Assembly (NCBI RefSeq): GCF_910583865.1
Contig: NZ_CAJTYX010000008.1
Coordinates: 1-64,000, forward strand
DNA length: 64,000 nt
Direction: 5' to 3'
Origin: an uncultured Muribaculum sp.
Lineage (GTDB): Bacteria; Bacteroidota; Bacteroidia; Bacteroidales; Muribaculaceae
Below the pieces are notes generated by a model. That model was given only the letters and a program-made list of their open reading frames with translations, searched no databases and was not told the origin of the DNA. This document shows, one piece after another, positions 1 to 8,258 of this stretch (position 1 is the stretch's first letter; each line of letters opens with the position of its first letter). Made by a program: the position numbers and the translations under genes.

Positions 1-53
1 CTCGCGACCCTCAGCTTGGGAAGCTGATGCTCTACCAACTGAGCTACTGCCGC
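1..53 (-). tRNA. tRNA-Gly (CCC), 5' part, cut by the window edge
   Basis: Read on the minus strand the gene starts GCGGCAGTAGCTCAGTTGG, with a 7-nt acceptor strand, a normal D arm and a 5-bp anticodon stem TCAGC/GCTGA enclosing the loop TTCCCAA. That puts CCC at positions 34-36, so it reads the glycine codon GGG. The variable loop, T arm and acceptor 3' strand lie outside the window to the left. Confidence 0.93.
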
Positions 54-148
54 AGGGATTAACGATGCAAAATTAGGAAATAATTTTGGCATACCCAACC
101 ATTTTCGAAAATTTCGAAATAAAAACAGACACCTGCTCTCATAAAAAA

Positions 149-274
149 CAGGTATCGCAACCGATAAGGCAGGCATCGCAATTGATAAAGCAGGTATTGC
201 AACCGATAAGGCAGGTATTGCAACCGATAAAGCAGGTATTGCAACCGATAAGGCAGGCATCGCGACCGATAAAA
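149..274. repeat. 21-bp tandem repeat, six copies
   Basis: Six head-to-tail 21-bp units of consensus CAGGYATYGCAACCGATAARG run from 149 to 274, and a degenerate seventh merges into the terminator hairpin. Because 21 is a multiple of 3, short ORFs stay open through it on both strands, but neither looks like a real protein. It lies between the tRNA-Gly gene and the 3' end of the OmpA-family gene. There are no unique spacers, so it is not a CRISPR array. Copy number is likely variable between strains (inference). Confidence 0.9.
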
Positions 275-277
275 CCA

Positions 278-309
278 GGCGCCGCAACCAACGGAGTGGT
301 TACGGCGCC
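278..309 (-). terminator. Hairpin terminator of the OmpA-family gene
   Basis: An inverted repeat with outer arms GGCGCC/GGCGCC is extended by CGTAACCA/TGGTTGCG with one imperfect pair and a short loop. On the minus strand it is followed by TGGTTTTATC. It begins about 30 nt after the stop of the OmpA-family gene, as expected for its rho-independent terminator. Confidence 0.75.
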
Positions 310-338
310 TTTCTATGGAGATTGATTAGCGGCTAAAA

Positions 339-1487
339 TTACTCGGCCACGCAGATGGCAACACGGTTCTGGATCGGGTCGATGTAGGGCTGGTACATGT
401 CGTCGCCCATGCTCTTGGTTGTCACGCGGTCGGCAGAGATGCCTCCGGCGATGATGGCCTTGGCCACCACCTTGGAGCGCTGTTCGGCGAGACGCAGGTT
501 GATAGCCTTCGTGCCTGTGCCCTTGTCGGCATAGCCGGTGACTACCACCTTGGCCGAAGGATTGGCCTTGAGGTATTCGATAACCTCTTTCACCTTATAT
601 TCCTGATCGTTGGCGATGGTAGAGCGGTTGATGGCGAAGAGCACGTCGCGGCGCAGAGGCTCAAGCTTGGCCTGTGCGTTGGTCTGGTTGGCGGCATTGG
701 AAGCCACAGGGACTTCCACGATCTTCTCCACAATCTTCTCTACGATCTGAGGCTCGCAGGGAACCACCGGAGCGGCAACCATCTTCTTCACCTTCTTCGA
801 GTTGCCTCCGAAGGTGTACTTCACGCCGGCAAGGAAGTTGAAGTACCAGTCGGCGTTGTGGGCGAGCTTGGAGTTGTAGTCATCGTTGAGGAAGTTGGCC
901 TGGGCCTCGAAGCCGATCTGCACGTTGCGGGCAACGTTGAAATCGACGTTGGCACCCATGCGACCCACCATGCGCACCTTTGTGCCGTCCCATATGTTGC
1001 GGAGAGCGTTCTCTCCACCGATGGTGGGCTTGAGCGCATCGTTGATCTTCACCGCCTCGCCGTTGTCCCAGGCCACATTGAGGCCCACGCCGGCAAACAC
1101 GCCGAAGCTGACAAGACGGTCGGGGTTGAAGCCGCCGATAAGGTTGGTGATGTCAAACGTGACGTCGAGCATCGGGGCCACGTAGTTCCACTTCCAGCAA
1201 TAGCGCTCGTCGAGCGTCATCGCGGCCTTGGAACGCCATGAATTTACAGCCAAACGAAGGCTGAGTACAGGGTTGAAGTTGCGCCCTACGGCAATCTGCG
1301 CGTTGGGAGCCATCAGCTTGCCGAACGAGGTCTCACCCAGAGTCTCCTGGAAACCGAACTGTCCCTGGACGTACCAGTTGGGACGGAACACGGTCTCCTG
1401 CTCCTCGACCATCACAGTTTCCTGGGCTGAAATGCCCATGGCCACTGCGGCAAGTGTAGCTGTGAGAAATATCTTCTTGAATTTCAT
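339..1487 (-). CDS. OmpA-family outer-membrane protein
   Basis: This 382-aa protein begins with a signal peptide (MKFKKIFLTATLAAVAMGISA) ending before QETVM. Residues about 30-230 form an N-terminal membrane-barrel-like domain rich in alternating aromatic and glycine residues (GVKYTFGG closes it). A short linker with a KIVEKIVE repeat follows. Residues about 275-382 are an OmpA_C peptidoglycan-binding domain, with VVVTGYADKGTG and NLRLAEQRSKVV carrying the conserved Asp and Arg that hold diaminopimelate. Its role should be anchoring the outer membrane to the wall. It follows the large lipoprotein gene with only a hairpin between them and no clear TAnnTTTG of its own, so it may be expressed partly by read-through. 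Similar barrel-OmpA proteins are abundant in Bacteroidales. Confidence 0.9.
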   Translation of the reverse strand: MKFKKIFLTATLAAVAMGISAQETVMVEEQETVFRPNWYVQGQFGFQETLGETSFGKLMAPNAQIAVGRNFNPVLSLRLAVNSWRSKAAMTLDERYCWKWNYVAPMLDVTFDITNLIGGFNPDRLVSFGVFAGVGLNVAWDNGEAVKINDALKPTIGGENALRNIWDGTKVRMVGRMGANVDFNVARNVQIGFEAQANFLNDDYNSKLAHNADWYFNFLAGVKYTFGGNSKKVKKMVAAPVVPCEPQIVEKIVEKIVEVPVASNAANQTNAQAKLEPLRRDVLFAINRSTIANDQEYKVKEVIEYLKANPSAKVVVTGYADKGTGTKAINLRLAEQRSKVVAKAIIAGGISADRVTTKSMGDDMYQPYIDPIQNRVAICVAE

Positions 1488-1520
1488 TATATAAGCTGTG
1501 ATTTGCCTGATTTGGCCGTC

Positions 1521-1550
1521 GCATCAAGGGCTTCTGAAAGCCCTTGATGC
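1521..1550 (-). terminator. Hairpin between the lipoprotein and OmpA-family genes
   Basis: A perfect 13-bp stem (GCATCAAGGGCTT and its complement) encloses a 4-nt loop, 27 nt past the lipoprotein stop. No T-tract follows on the minus strand, so it may be an attenuator or an RNA-processing/stability hairpin rather than a full terminator. Confidence 0.6.
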
Positions 1551-1576
1551 GGGGCTATGGGTCAGGGAGTTGGTGT

Positions 1577-4381
1577 TTACTTGTTTACCTGGAAGTAATA
1601 CTTGTTGGTGGAGGTGAAGCCACGGTAGTCGAGAGCCGAGTAGGCTACGACGTACTTGAATCCGGCAGTAAGGTCGCCGGTAGCGACGCGGAGGTTCGTA
1701 CCGTCGATTACCTGGTCGAAATTAGCGCCCTTGTTGGCCTTGTCGAGAGCTGCCTTGGCGGCTGCGTCACCATCCTGTGCGCTCTTGCCGGTGGCGAGGT
1801 TCACAGCGTCGCAGATACCTACAAACTTCTTGAATGCGGGCGAGATGATCTCAGCATTGTAGGAAGTCGGGAAGAGGAGCAGCGAGTTGCCTGCGCCGAG
1901 CGTGAAGCTTGAGGGAGCGGCCTCGTTGGTCGAGAGGAAGCTGAATCCACCCTCGCTGTTCTTGAAGAGCATGGTCACCTGCATGTAGTGGTTGGGGTTC
2001 TCAAGCACCTTGTTGATGCGGTTTGCAATAGAGTTGTAGCGGTTAATCAGATTGTTGACCTTGTCGAAGTACTTGCCTGTCTCGCCGTCGATGTTGTTCT
2101 TGATGTCCTCAACGAGTTTGTCAAGCATATCGTTGATCTGGGTGTTGACATTGAGAATCATGCTGTTGATCTGATTCTGAAGGTCTGTCATGATCTTCTT
2201 GAACTGCTCGTTGATGTCGTCGTTGGAGTTCTTGACCTGCTCCTCGAAAGCAGCCTGCATCTGGTCTATGAAGTTCTGCAGGTTGTCAGGATTAACCTGA
2301 CCGGTCAGCTCGATTTCCTGCTTCTCACCCTTGATATCGACTTCACCCTTTACAGTAACTGTAAGATCCTTGTTGATTTCGCTAAAATCGACGTTAGAGA
2401 GCTTGAAGTCAATCTTGATATTGCTGAGATCGATAGGCTTGATGTCGATTTTCTCGATTTCGGGGATAAGCTTGTCCCAGTCGATTTTGATCTCCTCATA
2501 GATGGGGAGTCGGCGGTTGAACTTCTTGCCCTCAAGGCTCTTGTAAGAAAGCGGCTTGAATGCGGTGGCGGCGATGTCGAGACCGGAGCGTACGATGCCC
2601 TGCTCGGTAGCGTCTACCCATGCGGCGCTGGTGTCATCCCACTTCGAGGTGGTGTATTCCCACTCGGCCTTCACCGCCATGCGCGGCAGGATGCCGTTGA
2701 GCTGCTCGTAGACAGCGCGCATGAGCGATGCGAGGCTGCTGCCGTTGCGGTTGTTGATAAACTGGGAAGCGGCCGATTTCAGACCCGGCTCGATCTCCAC
2801 GCGGCAGCTCGCGATGTTCTCGGGAGTAAGAGTTGCGCCGGCCTCGTAGAGCGATACGTCCTGGGCGGCACGTCCGTGGGTGTAGCCGAATGTGAGCACC
2901 TGGTCGCTCTTCACGGGAGTCTCGATGGCCATGCCGTTCTCCTGGTTCTGGCTGTTGACGAGAGTGAAGGTCTTGCCGGTCATGTCGGCGTTGCCCGGGT
3001 TGACGGTCATGTAGATCGTACCGGCGTTGCCCTTGTAGCCGTTCTCCTCGCCGAGAAGCACTGTGCCCTCGAATGTCTTGGAAGTAACGCCGAGCATCTG
3101 CATGTCCTTGGTGGTGATTACCATCTCACCGTCGAACTCATACAGTCCACCGTCATAGGGGAATTCAACCTTACCCATTTCGCCATAGTAGGCCATGGCC
3201 ACATTGGAAGCGATGCCTGCGGGAACAGCGAATGTGCCGAACACGGGGTTCCATGCACCTTCGGCCACGATGCTCGTAATCATAGCGTCGAGACGCTGGT
3301 TAACAAGGTCATATTTATCATGCAAAGCCTTGATAGCGGCCTCGTTGGCAGCAACCTTAGCAGCAATATCAGCACGCCACTGCACCCAATCGGTAAGCAG
3401 GTCGGTAAGGTTGGTAAAGTCCGACTTCATACCGTCGAAGTTCTTGGCCACGTTGTTGTATGTGGTCACGAATTCATCGAGAGCATTAGTAAGGCCTTTC
3501 TTGTAATTCTCGAAGTCCTCCTTTGTAAGGTATGTGCTTGCAGCATCTTCTTTAGTAAGCAGCTTGCTGGGGTCAAGAGAACCAAGAGTGTTTATGAGGT
3601 TTTCAAGAGCAGTCTTATTGGCAGCAACCCATTGAGCTTCAGCAACAGCCTTATTAAGAGCTTCAGAATCCGAGGCCCATGTCGGAGGGGTAACTGTAAT
3701 CGTACCGTTGTCATCGGTTACGGTAAAACCGAGTTTCTCAAGAGCAGCACGAAGCTGAGCAACGTCATTCTTAATATTAGTGTCGTCGTAGTTTTTATAA
3801 CCGAGATTATCAAGAGCCTCCTTAAGGGTCTCTGCGGTAAGATAATTGTAAGCGGTTAAAATCTTATCGACCTCAGTCTTAAGATCGGAGGACTTGAGAT
3901 ATTCGGTAAGCTTGGTATCCAACTCGGAATCGGTAAGATATTCATCCGGTATGGAGGTCAGATATCCATTATCGTCGAGATATTTCTTAAGAGCGGTATT
4001 GTCGAGATAACCTTTTTTATCGACTTCCTTAAGGATTTCAGTTTTGAGGTTGTTGAGTTTTTCAGCAAGATCGTCGCACTTGCAAATCTGCCCTTCGAGA
4101 GTCTTTATCTTTTGAGCAAGTTCCTCGAACGTAACCTTGGATCCATAACCCTTGGTGATTTCATCATCGAGATCCTTACGAGCCTGCTCCAAATCGGCAG
4201 CAAACTGTTTCTCTGCTTCCTCAAGAGCAGTCTGCAGAGCCTGAATCTGCTCCATCAGTCTAAAGTCCTCACGCTGCAGCACTGCATACTGATCGTCGTC
4301 AGTGTCCTTGCAGGATGTGAAAGCGCTCATGCCGCCCGCAAGCGAAGCGAAGATGAGCATTCCGCTAATGATTTTCTTCAT
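1577..4381 (-). CDS. Large coiled-coil lipoprotein, function unknown
   Basis: The 934-aa product starts MKKIISGMLIFASLAGG and has a lipobox ending at the Cys of FTSCKDTDDD. The acidic residues after the Cys resemble a Bacteroidota surface-export signal for lipoproteins. Residues about 30-130 are a heptad-rich coiled coil (QREDFRLMEQIQALQTALEE). Residues about 130-210 hold short repeated blocks of the type YLDDNGYLTS / YLTDSELDTKL / YLKSSDLKTE, like shaft repeats of fibre proteins. More helical segments follow, then a beta-rich middle (about 380-560) and a second coiled coil (about 690-810). No enzyme motif is visible. It is probably a long surface rod or adhesin (inference). It has its own promoter about 215 nt upstream and precedes the OmpA-family gene. 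No named family was recognised. Confidence 0.85.
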   Translation of the reverse strand: MKKIISGMLIFASLAGGMSAFTSCKDTDDDQYAVLQREDFRLMEQIQALQTALEEAEKQFAADLEQARKDLDDEITKGYGSKVTFEELAQKIKTLEGQICKCDDLAEKLNNLKTEILKEVDKKGYLDNTALKKYLDDNGYLTSIPDEYLTDSELDTKLTEYLKSSDLKTEVDKILTAYNYLTAETLKEALDNLGYKNYDDTNIKNDVAQLRAALEKLGFTVTDDNGTITVTPPTWASDSEALNKAVAEAQWVAANKTALENLINTLGSLDPSKLLTKEDAASTYLTKEDFENYKKGLTNALDEFVTTYNNVAKNFDGMKSDFTNLTDLLTDWVQWRADIAAKVAANEAAIKALHDKYDLVNQRLDAMITSIVAEGAWNPVFGTFAVPAGIASNVAMAYYGEMGKVEFPYDGGLYEFDGEMVITTKDMQMLGVTSKTFEGTVLLGEENGYKGNAGTIYMTVNPGNADMTGKTFTLVNSQNQENGMAIETPVKSDQVLTFGYTHGRAAQDVSLYEAGATLTPENIASCRVEIEPGLKSAASQFINNRNGSSLASLMRAVYEQLNGILPRMAVKAEWEYTTSKWDDTSAAWVDATEQGIVRSGLDIAATAFKPLSYKSLEGKKFNRRLPIYEEIKIDWDKLIPEIEKIDIKPIDLSNIKIDFKLSNVDFSEINKDLTVTVKGEVDIKGEKQEIELTGQVNPDNLQNFIDQMQAAFEEQVKNSNDDINEQFKKIMTDLQNQINSMILNVNTQINDMLDKLVEDIKNNIDGETGKYFDKVNNLINRYNSIANRINKVLENPNHYMQVTMLFKNSEGGFSFLSTNEAAPSSFTLGAGNSLLLFPTSYNAEIISPAFKKFVGICDAVNLATGKSAQDGDAAAKAALDKANKGANFDQVIDGTNLRVATGDLTAGFKYVVAYSALDYRGFTSTNKYYFQVNK

Positions 4382-4597
4382 CTTGAAAGTGAATATTGAA
4401 TTTAGTAAAAAATTGTCGGTAAATTTTCAGAATATATAATGGTTAATATTTTTAAATTAATGTATGAATGCGTTATGCCGGACTTTTCGGGCCGGAGGGA
4501 CTCCCGAAACGCGGCGAGACCCTCTGCAGCCACACCCGCGTAAATCCAACCACATGATCCCCAGCGGAATATCATGTATGTGATGAAATTTATTCGG

Positions 4598-4629
4598 CAA
4601 AAATACGCAATAATTATCATTTACACAAA
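4598..4629 (-). promoter_or_regulatory. Bacteroidota promoter of the coiled-coil lipoprotein gene
   Basis: On the minus strand TTTG (4626-4629), a 20-nt spacer and TATTTTTG (4598-4605) match the sigma-ABfr consensus. The start codon is about 215 nt downstream, giving an unusually long leader for this window. Confidence 0.75.
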
Positions 4630-4816
4630 TATTTCGTCGAATATCGCATCAATGTCATAACACACCTCTTAACCAAAAGTTCAACAATAACCCCAAAAAC
4701 TTGTAAACCCGCCCCACCCCTCGTTCACCCCATATGCACTATTATCATCACCGTCTTAATCGTTTCAGGAACTCGCATCAAATCATATTTTCACCAAAAA
4801 TCCCGGAAATTTGTTA

Positions 4817-4824
4817 TACCTTTG
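4817..4824 (+). promoter_or_regulatory. -7 motif upstream of the MATE gene
   Basis: TACCTTTG matches TAnnTTTG but no clear -33 box is seen. If used, the transcript would carry a leader of about 285 nt that includes the 89-bp double-hairpin repeat. Confidence 0.5.
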
Positions 4825-4935
4825 TATCAAGCAACCGGATCACCCCAATCAACAGCATTGGCAACCTAAGTGCTTTTTTCCTAAAAGAGATTGAACGTGA
4901 TGGACTCTACATCTTTCCACCAAACGGCAGCAAAG

Positions 4936-5024
4936 CGTAGGGATGCTTCCCGAAGCATCCGTCAAGTAGTCAAAATCATGTGGGGCGGATGTGGAGGCGG
5001 ATGCACCGTGGGTGCATCCCTACG
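4936..5024. repeat. 89-bp double-hairpin repeat with terminal inverted repeats
   Basis: The element begins CGTAGGGATGC and ends GCATCCCTACG, a perfect 11-bp terminal inverted repeat. Inside each end is a near-perfect hairpin: GGATGCTTC/GAAGCATCC with a 2-nt loop (4941-4960) and GGATGCACC/GGTGCATCC with a 3-nt loop (4999-5019). The architecture is that of REP/BIME-like or MITE-like palindromic elements, which in other bacteria are moved by RAYT-type (Y1) transposases. No transposase lies nearby. Confidence 0.8.
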
Positions 5025-5117
5025 TGGATACATCGACAACTCCCCGCACATCAGCAGGCCGGCCAATTGACTGCCAGACAACCGTAATGATTCATGCATG
5101 TGATTTAGACAAACCCG

Positions 5118-6554
5118 ATGACAACGGCAAACAACGACAATACCGATAACGAGGCCATGCAGCCCCGGGCAGGAAACAGCCCGCTGACGCTGGGCACAAA
5201 GTCGATCAGCAAGCTGCTTGTGCAGTATTCCGTGCCCGCCATCATAGCCAGCGTGGCCGTATCGCTCTACAACATCATCGACAGCATATTCATAGGCCAG
5301 GGCGTAGGGCCGATGGCCATCGCGGGCCTGGCCATCACCTTCCCGCTGATGAACCTCGTGGTGGCCTTCTGCACGCTCATAGCCGTGGGAGGCGCCACGA
5401 TAAGTTCCATATTCATAGGCCAGAAGAACGAGAGCCGCGCCACCGACTGCGTCAACAACGTTATGGTGTTGTGCCTGCTCCACGCCGTGGTGTTCGGCGG
5501 GATGACGCTGCTCTTTCTCGACCCCATACTCCTCTTTTTCGGTGCAACCCCCGAGACCATCGGCTATGCCCGCGAGTTCATGCGCATCATCCTCTACGGC
5601 ACACCGGTGAGCTACGTGTTCATCGGACTCAACAACCTTATGCGCGCCACAGGCTACCCCAAGAAGGCCATGGTGTCGGCTCTGCTGTCAGTGGCCGTCA
5701 ACGTGGCCCTCGCCCCGGTGTTCATCTTCGTGTTCAAGTGGGGCATCGCCGGCGCGGCCTGGGCCACGGTGGGCGCCCAGACGGCGTCGTTCATATGGGT
5801 GCTCGCCCACTTCATGTCGAAGAAGAGCTTCATCCATTTCCGGCTTGAAAACCGATGGTTCAACCTCTCGATAATCCGCCGCATCTACGCCATAGGCCTG
5901 TCGCCGTTCCTGATGAACGTGTGTGCCTGCGTGGTGGTGGTTTTCATCAACCGCGCACTGCTCGACTACGGGGGCGCCAACTCCAACCTCGACGTGGGAG
6001 CATACGGCATCGTCAACCGCACCACCATGTTCTTCGTGATGATAGTGTTCGGCGTCACCCAGGGCATGCAGCCCATACTGGGCTTCAACTACGGCGCAGA
6101 CAAGTGGGACCGCGTGAAACGCACATTATATATAGGTATATGGCTCGGCGTGGCGATCACCCTGATAGGATTCGCCGTGTGCGAGGCCTTCCCCGACGCC
6201 ATAAGCCGCATGTTCACCAAGGACGAGACGCTTACCGCCATAGCCCGCAACGGGTTCAGGATATATTTCATATTCTACCCCGTGGTAGGCGCCCAGATCG
6301 TGATACAGAACTTCTTCCAGTCGATAGGCAAGCCACAGATATCCATATTCCTGTCGCTGACGCGCCAGCTGCTGTTCCTCATCCCGTTCCTGATAGTGCT
6401 TCCGCGCTACTACGGTGTCGACGGCGTCTGGGCCTCGATGTGCGGCTCCGATCTCATAGCCTTCATCGTGGCGATGGCGACGATGTTCGTGATGGTGCGG
6501 CGGCTCAACAAGCGCTTCGCCGGAGTGAAACCTATCGAACAGCCGGTAGAATAA
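5118..6554 (+). CDS. MATE-family efflux transporter
   Basis: This 478-aa polytopic inner-membrane protein has about 12 hydrophobic segments in two related halves. The first half opens with LLVQYSVPAIIASVAVSLYN followed by DSIFIGQGVGPMAIAGLAIT, the typical start of the DinF/MepA-like branch of MATE transporters. It should export cationic drugs or metabolites using a sodium or proton gradient; substrate unknown. The ATG at 5118 is followed by a polar 35-residue N-terminus before the first helix. The FAD oxidoreductase gene follows 23 nt downstream on the same strand, so the two are probably cotranscribed. Family call is firm; substrate cannot be inferred. Confidence 0.92.
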   Translation: MTTANNDNTDNEAMQPRAGNSPLTLGTKSISKLLVQYSVPAIIASVAVSLYNIIDSIFIGQGVGPMAIAGLAITFPLMNLVVAFCTLIAVGGATISSIFIGQKNESRATDCVNNVMVLCLLHAVVFGGMTLLFLDPILLFFGATPETIGYAREFMRIILYGTPVSYVFIGLNNLMRATGYPKKAMVSALLSVAVNVALAPVFIFVFKWGIAGAAWATVGAQTASFIWVLAHFMSKKSFIHFRLENRWFNLSIIRRIYAIGLSPFLMNVCACVVVVFINRALLDYGGANSNLDVGAYGIVNRTTMFFVMIVFGVTQGMQPILGFNYGADKWDRVKRTLYIGIWLGVAITLIGFAVCEAFPDAISRMFTKDETLTAIARNGFRIYFIFYPVVGAQIVIQNFFQSIGKPQISIFLSLTRQLLFLIPFLIVLPRYYGVDGVWASMCGSDLIAFIVAMATMFVMVRRLNKRFAGVKPIEQPVE

Positions 6555-6577
6555 CCGACCGATAAGATAATACAGCT

Positions 6578-8188
6578 ATGTACCAGGATATTGACCTGAG
6601 GGTGGCTCCGGCGGTGGCCGGACATCCCGACACGCTGCTGCGCGACGAGGCATGCCGCGCGGCCTCAATAGATCCGGCACGCGTGGCCGCGATCAAGATC
6701 ACACGCCGAAGCATCGACGCACGCCAACGCAGGGTGATGGTCAACGTGCGCGTGCGCATCTACGTCGACGAGACTCCGGAATCGACCGCACTCGCCGACC
6801 CGATAAGCTATTCACCCGTAGAACCCGGCGCTCCGCAGGCTATTGTGGTGGGCGCAGGCCCTGCCGGACTGTTCGCCGCCCTTCGCCTGATAGAGCTTGG
6901 GGTGCGCCCCGTGGTAGTGGAGCGAGGCAAGGATGTCGACTCGCGCCGACGCGACATGGCGCGCATAGCCCGCGAGGGGGTGGTCGACCCCGACTCCAAC
7001 TACTGTTTCGGCGAAGGTGGCGCGGGAGCATACTCCGACGGCAAGCTGTACACGCGCAGCAAGAAGCGCGGCAGCGTCGAGAAGGTGCTGACCGTGCTCT
7101 GGCAGCATGGCGCGAGCGAGGATATACTCGTCGACGCGCACCCCCACATCGGCACCGACCGCCTGCCCGACGTGATAAAGGGGATGCGCTTCACCATCGA
7201 ACGCAGCGGGGGCAAGGTGATGTTCGACACCCGCGTGGAGCGCCTGCTACTCGACGGCGACCGTGTGGCGGGAGTGGCCACAGCCTCCGGGGAGACCATC
7301 GACGGGCCGGTGATACTGGCCACCGGGCATTCGGCGCGCGACGTCTACGAGTCGCTCTCCTCATCCGGCATCGCGCTCGAACCGAAGGGACTTGCCATCG
7401 GAGTGCGCCTCGAACATCCGCAGGAGCTGATCGACCGTCTGCAATACCACTCCCCCCAAGGGCGCGGCCGCTGGCTCCCGCCGGCTGAATATTCGATGCT
7501 CACCCGGGTGGACGGGCGCGCCGTCTACTCGTTCTGCATGTGCCCCGGAGGATTCATCATCCCTGCCGCGAGCGCACCCGGCCAGCTCGTGGTCAACGGC
7601 ATGTCGCCGTCGTCGCGCGGAGGCCGACGGGCCAACTCGGGCATGGTGGTCGAGATCCTTCCGGAGGATGTGCCCGACAGCCCGGCCGACGGGCCGCTGA
7701 AGATGATGCGCTACCAGGAGCGCATCGAGAAGGCATTTTTCGAGGAGGACGGCGGAAGCCAGAACGCTCCCGCGCAGCGCATGGCCGACTTTGTCGACGG
7801 ACGCGCATCGACCGACCTGCCGCCCACATCGTATGCGCCGGGCATACACTGCGCGCGCATCGACCGCCTCCTGCCGCCCGAGATAGCACACCGTCTCCGC
7901 AAAGGCTTCGCCGAATTCGGGCGCAAGCAGCACGGATTCCTCACCAACGAAGCCGCGCTCATAGGCTGTGAGACACGCACGTCATCACCCGTGAGGATAC
8001 CGCGCGACGCCGAGAGCCTTTGCCACACGGGCGTCCGTGGGCTGTATCCCTGCGGCGAGGGAGCGGGCTACGCCGGAGGAATCGTGTCTGCGGCCATCGA
8101 CGGCGACCGTTGCGCCACGTCGCTCGCCTTCTCGCTCGGCATTACGGCGCCTCCGGAACGAAAAAACGGGATAGTGCGCGACATGTAG
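6578..8188 (+). CDS. FAD-dependent oxidoreductase (COG2509-type dehydrogenase)
   Basis: The 536-aa protein has an N-terminal domain of about 85 residues (MYQDIDLRVAPAVAGHP...) that precedes a dinucleotide-binding fold. The FAD site is VVGAGPAGLFAALRLIELG (GxGxxG) near residue 90, with VVVERGKDV after it. The segment NYCFGEGGAGAYSDGKLYTR is diagnostic for this uncharacterised dehydrogenase family, and GLYPCGEGAGYAGGIVSAAIDG near the C-terminus is the second FAD contact. The substrate is unknown; N-terminal additions in this family may hold ligand. It lies 23 nt after the MATE gene. Confidence 0.88.
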   Translation: MYQDIDLRVAPAVAGHPDTLLRDEACRAASIDPARVAAIKITRRSIDARQRRVMVNVRVRIYVDETPESTALADPISYSPVEPGAPQAIVVGAGPAGLFAALRLIELGVRPVVVERGKDVDSRRRDMARIAREGVVDPDSNYCFGEGGAGAYSDGKLYTRSKKRGSVEKVLTVLWQHGASEDILVDAHPHIGTDRLPDVIKGMRFTIERSGGKVMFDTRVERLLLDGDRVAGVATASGETIDGPVILATGHSARDVYESLSSSGIALEPKGLAIGVRLEHPQELIDRLQYHSPQGRGRWLPPAEYSMLTRVDGRAVYSFCMCPGGFIIPAASAPGQLVVNGMSPSSRGGRRANSGMVVEILPEDVPDSPADGPLKMMRYQERIEKAFFEEDGGSQNAPAQRMADFVDGRASTDLPPTSYAPGIHCARIDRLLPPEIAHRLRKGFAEFGRKQHGFLTNEAALIGCETRTSSPVRIPRDAESLCHTGVRGLYPCGEGAGYAGGIVSAAIDGDRCATSLAFSLGITAPPERKNGIVRDM

Positions 8189-8200
8189 AGGATTAATAGC

Positions 8201-8208
8201 TATATTTG
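8201..8208 (+). promoter_or_regulatory. -7 motif of the SpoIIE phosphatase gene
   Basis: TATATTTG fits TAnnTTTG about 50 nt before the ATG at 8259. No convincing -33 element is present. Confidence 0.6.
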
Positions 8209-8258
8209 CATCCTGAACCCGGCGACCCGAAGCCTCCGGCTCAAGACAACATCATCAT

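Larger units (their letters stand above)
4382..5117. other. Divergent intergenic region
   Basis: This 736-nt region lies between the leftward lipoprotein gene and the rightward MATE gene. It holds the lipoprotein promoter (4598-4629) with a roughly 210-nt GC-rich leader, which can form a hairpin through TTTCGGG/CCCGAAA (4485-4509). It also holds a rightward TAnnTTTG motif (4817-4824) and the 89-bp double-hairpin repeat (4936-5024). Short ORFs here cross these elements and show no protein-like composition. Confidence 0.7.

Noticed and set aside
149..274. CRISPR array
   Set aside because: The units are directly adjacent, without spacers, and no cas gene is present.
59..325. ORFs on both strands across the 21-bp repeat (61 and 79 aa, with 7-residue repeats)
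   Set aside because: They exist because the repeat unit is a multiple of 3. They overlap the terminator hairpin and lack a protein-like start region.
1988..3859. 623-aa plus-strand open frame antisense to the coiled-coil lipoprotein
   Set aside because: It mirrors codon bias of the real gene, has no RBS or promoter, and its Val/Leu/Asp/His-rich composition is typical of an antisense shadow.
4734..4940. 68-aa ORF in the region before the MATE gene
   Set aside because: It crosses the -7 motif and ends within the 89-bp repeat, with no conserved character.
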